Position numbers and translations under genes: made by a program. The notes below the pieces were generated by a model. It was given only the letters and a program-made list of their open reading frames with translations. It searched no databases and was not told the DNA's origin. A stretch of 32,328 bases of DNA, taken from Chloroflexota bacterium (GTDB lineage: Bacteria > Chloroflexota > Anaerolineae > Anaerolineales > Villigracilaceae). The DNA is taken from NCBI GenBank assembly GCA_016234555.1, contig JACRBJ010000021.1, positions 1 through 32,328 on the forward strand, written 5' to 3'. Positions 29,087-32,328 of the stretch are shown one piece after another. Position 1 is the first letter of the stretch. Every line of letters starts with the position of its first letter.

Positions 29087-29135
29087 GTTGTCGAAAGTTC
29101 CACCTAAGTTGCGGAACTTTCGACAACTTTTTTTT
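29087..29135 (+). terminator. Strong terminator of the PyrK-like gene
   Basis: A perfect 15-bp stem (arms 29087-29101 and 29113-29127) with an 11-nt loop is followed by eight T. The remaining gap up to 29322 shows no gene. Confidence 0.95.
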
Positions 29136-29305
29136 CGCTTCGCAAAAGAAAGTTTTGCGTTTAAAACTTTCCCGATTAATTTTTCCCCGTTTCCAATGAT
29201 GATATTCGTACACCTTCCTTTATGACGCTTGGCACTATCCACAACCCTCCGAAAACGACATAATCAAATAAACGGCATACCCGTCAAATAATATCCGACT
29301 TCTCG

Positions 29306-29319
29306 TATAAAAAGGAGAC
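29306..29319 (+). promoter_or_regulatory. -10 box and ribosome binding site of the oxidoreductase operon
   Basis: TATAAA (29306-29311) runs directly into AAGGAG, which lies 7 nt before ATG 29323. The two signals overlap too closely for one to serve both a start of transcription and translation with a leader. So TATAAA may only be incidental and the real promoter may lie further upstream in the AT-rich 29140-29300 stretch. Confidence 0.4.
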
Positions 29320-29322
29320 TCA

Positions 29323-29571
29323 ATGCCTGCTAAAGGTTGGATCGAAGTCAGTGATGCCTACTGCAAAGGATGCGAGTTGTGCATCGAAGCATGTCCGCCC
29401 AAGGTGATAGAGCTGGACATGTCACGTCTTACCCCGAAGGGCTACCACCCCGCGCACACGTTCAAGGACGGTTGCACGGGGTGTGCTATTTGTGCGCTGG
29501 TTTGCCCGGACGCGGCGATCACGGTCTATCGTGAGACCACCAAAGTGGTGGTGACGCCCATCGAGTCGTAA
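29323..29571 (+). CDS. korD: 2-oxoacid:ferredoxin oxidoreductase, delta (ferredoxin) subunit
   Basis: An 82-residue ferredoxin with two [4Fe-4S] motifs: CKGCELCIEACP at about 14-25 and CTGCAICALVCP at about 51-62. It receives electrons from the TPP site and passes them to free ferredoxin. First of four genes, 19 bp before the alpha subunit. AAGGAG precedes ATG 29323. The exact oxoacid (2-oxoglutarate or branched-chain) is not fixed by sequence. Confidence 0.92.
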   Translation: MPAKGWIEVSDAYCKGCELCIEACPPKVIELDMSRLTPKGYHPAHTFKDGCTGCAICALVCPDAAITVYRETTKVVVTPIES

Positions 29572-29590
29572 AATCTTTTACGGAGATAAA

Positions 29591-30706
29591 ATGCCAAAAG
29601 AATTATGGAAAGGGAACGAAGCCATTGCTGAAGCCGCCGTCCGCGCGGGACTCGACGCATACTTTGGCTATCCCATTACCCCCCAGACTGAAATCCTTGA
29701 ATATCTCTCGAAGCGCATGCCCCAGTTGGGACGCGCCTTCGTGCAGGCTGAGTCGGAACTTGGGGCGATCAACATGGTGTATGGCGCGGCTTGCGCGGGG
29801 GTGCGCGTCATGTCGTCTTCATCCAGCCCCGGCGTCAGCCTGATGATGGAAGGGATTTCCTACATTGCCGGGACGGAAGTGCCTGCGGTGCTGGTCAACG
29901 TGATGCGCGGCGGCCCCGGCTTGGGCAACATCGCTCCCGCCCAGGCTGATTACAACCAGGCAGTGCATGGCGGCGGGCACGGCGATTATTCGCCAATCGT
30001 TCTGGCTCCAGCATCCGTGCAGGAAGCGGTTGATTTAATGGTACTTTCCTTCGATCTGGCAGATAAGTATCGCGCGATCTGCATGGTCATCCTCGATGGC
30101 TGCGTGGGACAATTGATGGAACCCGCACAAATGCCGGAGATGAAACCGGTCGAGCGAAAAAATTGGGATTGGGCAACCAACGGCACGATGGGCAAACGCG
30201 AGCGCCGAATCCTCACTTCGATTTACCTTGAACCCCACGAAGAAGAGATCACGAACCTGCGTCTGCTGAATCGCTGGAGGACGATCCAGGCAAACGAAGT
30301 CCGTTACAAGGAATACTTCCTTGACGATGCGGAAATCGTGATCGTAGGCTTTGGCACGGCGGGACGTATTGCACTCTCCGCTGTACGTGAAGCACGCGCC
30401 GAGGGAATCAAAGTCGGCTTGCTGAGACCAATCACTGTCAACCCGTTCCCCTCCGAGGTGATCGACCAACTTACAGCGCGGGTGGGTTCCTTCCTCGTGA
30501 CCGAGATGAACTCCGGTCAAATGCTGGAGGATGTCCGCCTTGCGGTGCGCGGACGTGTTCCCGTCGAGTTCTACGGACGCCTTGGCGGTGTGGTGCCGTT
30601 CCATCATGAAATCCTGGGCGAGATCCGTCGCATGATGAAGAACAAGCCAAGGCTGGATGTCCACCCGCGTGATGCGTGGCTCGAGCGAATGGCGAGTATT
30701 GTGTAG
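29591..30706 (+). CDS. korA: 2-oxoacid:ferredoxin oxidoreductase, alpha subunit (KorA/VorB)
   Basis: A 371-residue protein, the alpha chain that builds the active site with the beta subunit. The family opening [33 protein letters not shown] is clear, followed by [19 protein letters not shown] and [39 protein letters not shown], the CoA/TPP-proximal region. The C-terminal domain reads [38 protein letters not shown]. Residue choices such as HGGGHGDY are typical of the VorB (3-methyl-2-oxobutanoate) and KorA branch. CGGAG precedes ATG 29591. It catalyses reversible oxidative decarboxylation of a 2-oxoacid to acyl-CoA. Confidence 0.93.
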   Translation: MPKELWKGNEAIAEAAVRAGLDAYFGYPITPQTEILEYLSKRMPQLGRAFVQAESELGAINMVYGAACAGVRVMSSSSSPGVSLMMEGISYIAGTEVPAVLVNVMRGGPGLGNIAPAQADYNQAVHGGGHGDYSPIVLAPASVQEAVDLMVLSFDLADKYRAICMVILDGCVGQLMEPAQMPEMKPVERKNWDWATNGTMGKRERRILTSIYLEPHEEEITNLRLLNRWRTIQANEVRYKEYFLDDAEIVIVGFGTAGRIALSAVREARAEGIKVGLLRPITVNPFPSEVIDQLTARVGSFLVTEMNSGQMLEDVRLAVRGRVPVEFYGRLGGVVPFHHEILGEIRRMMKNKPRLDVHPRDAWLERMASIV

Positions 30707-30720
30707 CGAGAGGCAAAATT

Positions 30721-31488
30721 ATGGCGACTGAAAATTTGGTTTACGAAAGACCCGCAGGTTTTACTGATACGCCCACACATTACTGCCCTGGTTGTACGCA
30801 TGGCGTGGCGCATCGTCTGATCGCAGAAGTTCTGGATGAGATGGGCTTGACCCCAAAGACCATCGGCGTCGCGCCTGTGGGCTGTTCGGTGTTTGCCTAT
30901 AATTATTTCAACACCGATTTTGTCGAAGCGCCGCACGGACGCGCCCCCGCGATGGCGACGGGCATCAAACGCGTTTACCCCGACCGTACCGTCTTCACCT
31001 ATCAGGGGGATGGCGACCTGGCTTCGATTGGCATGGGCGAAATTGTCCATGCTGCGGCGCGCGGTGAGAACATCACCGTCATCTTCATCAACAACGCCAA
31101 CTACGGCATGACGGGTGGTCAGATGGCTCCCACCACCATGGCTGGCATGAAGACCACTTCCTCACCGAACGGGCGTGACGTGGAGACACAGGGTTACCCG
31201 ATCAAGATGGCTGAAATGCTTGCCACCCTCGATGGGGTCGGCTATTGTGTGCGCCGCTCCCTGCACGACCCGAAGAATATCCGCCTGGCCAAGAAGGCCA
31301 TCCGCATGGCGTTCGAGACCCAAACCCGCGGACTTGGCTTCTCGATGGTAGAGTTGCTTTCCACCTGTCCGACCAACTGGGGCTTGACACCGGTGAATGC
31401 GTTGAAGTTCCTCGAAGAGCGCATGATCCCCGAATATCCGCTGGTGGATTGCAAACTCAGCGAGGCGATCAAGCAGGTAAAGATTTAG
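30721..31488 (+). CDS. korB: 2-oxoacid:ferredoxin oxidoreductase, beta (TPP) subunit
   Basis: A 255-residue thiamine-diphosphate subunit. [17 protein letters not shown] carries the iron-sulfur/TPP loop cysteines. The TPP motif is present as [39 protein letters not shown]. The start ATG 30721, with AGAGG upstream, is preferred over the reading from 30676, which overlaps the alpha gene. It is 14 bp behind the alpha gene. Confidence 0.94.
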   Translation: MATENLVYERPAGFTDTPTHYCPGCTHGVAHRLIAEVLDEMGLTPKTIGVAPVGCSVFAYNYFNTDFVEAPHGRAPAMATGIKRVYPDRTVFTYQGDGDLASIGMGEIVHAAARGENITVIFINNANYGMTGGQMAPTTMAGMKTTSSPNGRDVETQGYPIKMAEMLATLDGVGYCVRRSLHDPKNIRLAKKAIRMAFETQTRGLGFSMVELLSTCPTNWGLTPVNALKFLEERMIPEYPLVDCKLSEAIKQVKI

Positions 31489-31521
31489 AGAACAGAGAGT
31501 AGTTGAATAGAGAATGGTTGA
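31487..31521. repeat. Heptad-like AGAGAAT repeat in the korB-korC gap
   Basis: The 80-bp gap begins AGAGAAC, AGAGAGT, AGTTGAA, TAGAGAA, TGGTTGA in 7-nt steps. Near its end, TATTCTCTACTC (31552-31559 region) is the inverse of this motif. The pattern parallels the heptamer run in the STAND gene. Confidence 0.45.
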
Positions 31522-31568
31522 GCTGGTAGCTACTCACAAGTATCTATTCTCTACTCCAAAGGAGTACC

Positions 31569-32126
31569 ATGCAAAAAGAAATCATCATCTCAGGCTTTGG
31601 CGGACAGGGTGTTTTGTTTGCAGGACAGGTAATTGCCTACGCGGCGATGGATGCCGGCAAGCAAGTGACGTGGATTCCGTCCTATGGCCCCGAAATGCGC
31701 GGCGGCACAGCCAATTGCACCGTGGTCATTGCGGACCAGGAAATCGGCTCGCCGCTGGTTAAAAATCCGCCGCTAGCCATTGCATTAAATCTACCATCGT
31801 TTGATAAGTACGAATCCGAAATGCAGGCAGGCGGGACGTTGATCGTGAATCAATCCATGGTAGATCGCGGCGCAAAGCGCACCGACATCCATACTGTCTT
31901 TGTGGCTGCAAATGAAATTGCAGAAGAAATCGGCGATAAGCGCCTAACCAACATGGTCACAGTGGGCGCGCTGCTGGCAGCTTTGCCCGAAGTGACGCTG
32001 GAAGCACTGGAAGCTGCACTCAAGGGACACCTGCCCGCACGTCACCAGCATCTGCTCCCCAAGAATTACGAAGCCCTGCGCCGTGGCTACGAATCGGCAA
32101 AAGAGCAGTTGGCGGTTGCGGTGTAA
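31569..32126 (+). CDS. korC: 2-oxoacid:ferredoxin oxidoreductase, gamma subunit
   Basis: A 185-residue gamma subunit. The start [54 protein letters not shown] is the family signature, and [14 protein letters not shown] follows in the second half. AAAGGAG precedes ATG 31569. It closes the delta-alpha-beta-gamma operon, which links ferredoxin to TCA-cycle or amino-acid intermediates under anaerobic conditions. A terminator stands 22 bp beyond. Confidence 0.94.
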   Translation: MQKEIIISGFGGQGVLFAGQVIAYAAMDAGKQVTWIPSYGPEMRGGTANCTVVIADQEIGSPLVKNPPLAIALNLPSFDKYESEMQAGGTLIVNQSMVDRGAKRTDIHTVFVAANEIAEEIGDKRLTNMVTVGALLAALPEVTLEALEAALKGHLPARHQHLLPKNYEALRRGYESAKEQLAVAV

Positions 32127-32148
32127 GATTAACGAGTTTTGATCTCAT

Positions 32149-32186
32149 AAACCCGTTTCCAGTTTATGGAGACGGGTTTGTTTTTT
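32149..32186 (+). terminator. Terminator of the oxidoreductase operon
   Basis: AAACCCGTTTCC (32149-32160) pairs with GGAGACGGGTTT (32168-32179) with one wobble. GTTTTTT follows. Confidence 0.92.
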
Positions 32187-32190
32187 GAAT

Positions 32191-32328
32191 AGATCTCTTG
32201 CAAAAGTAGGCTAGTAAGCAGTTTTGAGCTCCATGTTACAGATGGCAGCGATCAGGTTAAAACGTAACCCAAAACGTTTGCGACGATTTCGATAACGTTC
32301 GCTCAAAATGCGAAAGATTTTCAAGCGA
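32191..32328 (-). mobile_element. End of an IS5-family insertion sequence, extends past window
   Basis: The transposase 3' end is in the last 118 bp. The element's terminus is probably near AGATCTCTTGCAAAAG (32191-32206), just beyond the terminator. The matching left end and target-site duplication lie outside the window, so the boundary is a guess. Confidence 0.5.
32211..32327 (-). CDS. IS5-type transposase, C-terminal end only
   Basis: Reading from the window edge gives a frame that ends at TAG 32211, with C-terminal sequence RYRNRRKRFGLRFNLIAAIC and then NMELKTAY. The basic R-N-R-R-K-R-F-G-L-R-F-N-L-I-A run is typical of the end of IS5/IS4-superfamily DDE transposases. The DDE residues would be upstream, outside the window. 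Whether the copy is intact cannot be seen. Confidence 0.8.
   Translation of the reverse strand, partial: RLKIFRILSERYRNRRKRFGLRFNLIAAICNMELKTAY

Noticed and set aside
1..32328. CRISPR arrays, tRNA and rRNA genes
   Set aside because: I saw no regularly spaced repeats of 25-40 bp with unique spacers, no cloverleaf with a TTCNANNC arm, and no rRNA-like stretch. A scan by tRNAscan-SE would be needed to exclude tRNA fully.

Overview
The window reads as about 32 kb of chromosome from an anaerobic or facultative member of the Chloroflexota, most likely class Anaerolineae. This is inferred from gene content: Thr/Pro-rich LysM and NBR1-Ig surface proteins, NrfHA ammonifying nitrite reductase, a four-subunit 2-oxoacid:ferredoxin oxidoreductase, a ferritin-VIT1 fusion and many short dispersed palindromes. 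I have no 16S or database search to prove it. Coding density is high, and genes lie on both strands in short operons.

Layout. 1-1179 (-): 5' part of a DUF4062/NB-ARC STAND ATPase, cut by the window edge. 1310-1714 (-): a STAS anti-sigma-factor antagonist with its own promoter and terminator. 1963-3806 (-): nrfH-nrfA, preceded by a 66-bp palindromic repeat and a CRP/FNR-type operator. 4173-5192 (-): a prokaryotic pentameric ligand-gated ion channel with a second copy of the same repeat upstream. 5359-8620 (+): a UvrD-like helicase overlapping a GT-C mannosyltransferase. 8634-10781 (-): PfkB kinase and M20 peptidase. 10964-13920 (+): deoC, ferritin-VIT1 iron transporter, NBR1-Ig lipoprotein, and a small helical protein. 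13992-15689 (-): ABC1/UbiB kinase, divergent from aat (15878-16525). 16646-17821 (+): DUF11/LysM lipoprotein. 17975-22613 (-): ArsR-type regulator, 79-aa protein, MFS exporter, then methyltransferase, DppA-like peptidase and a 72-aa protein. 22750-25611 (-): zinc-ribbon/LysM membrane protein, DUF1330 protein, CNNM/CorC transporter. 25823-28267 (-): SPFH protein, selD and a tiny membrane protein. 28355-28996 (+): PyrK-like iron-sulfur protein. 29323-32126 (+): four-subunit 2-oxoacid:ferredoxin oxidoreductase with a terminator. 32211-32328 (-): 3' end of an IS5-type transposase.

Main points. (1) selD is a selenoprotein gene: an in-frame UGA is codon 21, in the active-site motif, followed by a SECIS-like hairpin. 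A caller that stops at UGA loses the first 49 residues. (2) A 189-bp element with four nested perfect inverted repeats, foldable as a three-way junction, lies directly upstream of selD. Its 15-bp outer arms also occur as an in-frame 66-bp insert inside the helicase gene. (3) A 66-67-bp palindrome upstream of nrfH and of the ion-channel gene shows a compensatory base-pair change between copies. (4) Several genes have a -10 box 6-9 nt before their ATG and no Shine-Dalgarno sequence, which predicts leaderless mRNAs, while neighbouring genes have good AGGAG sites. (5) The truncated STAND ATPase at the left edge is a candidate defence or signalling protein. No tRNA, rRNA or CRISPR array was recognised.
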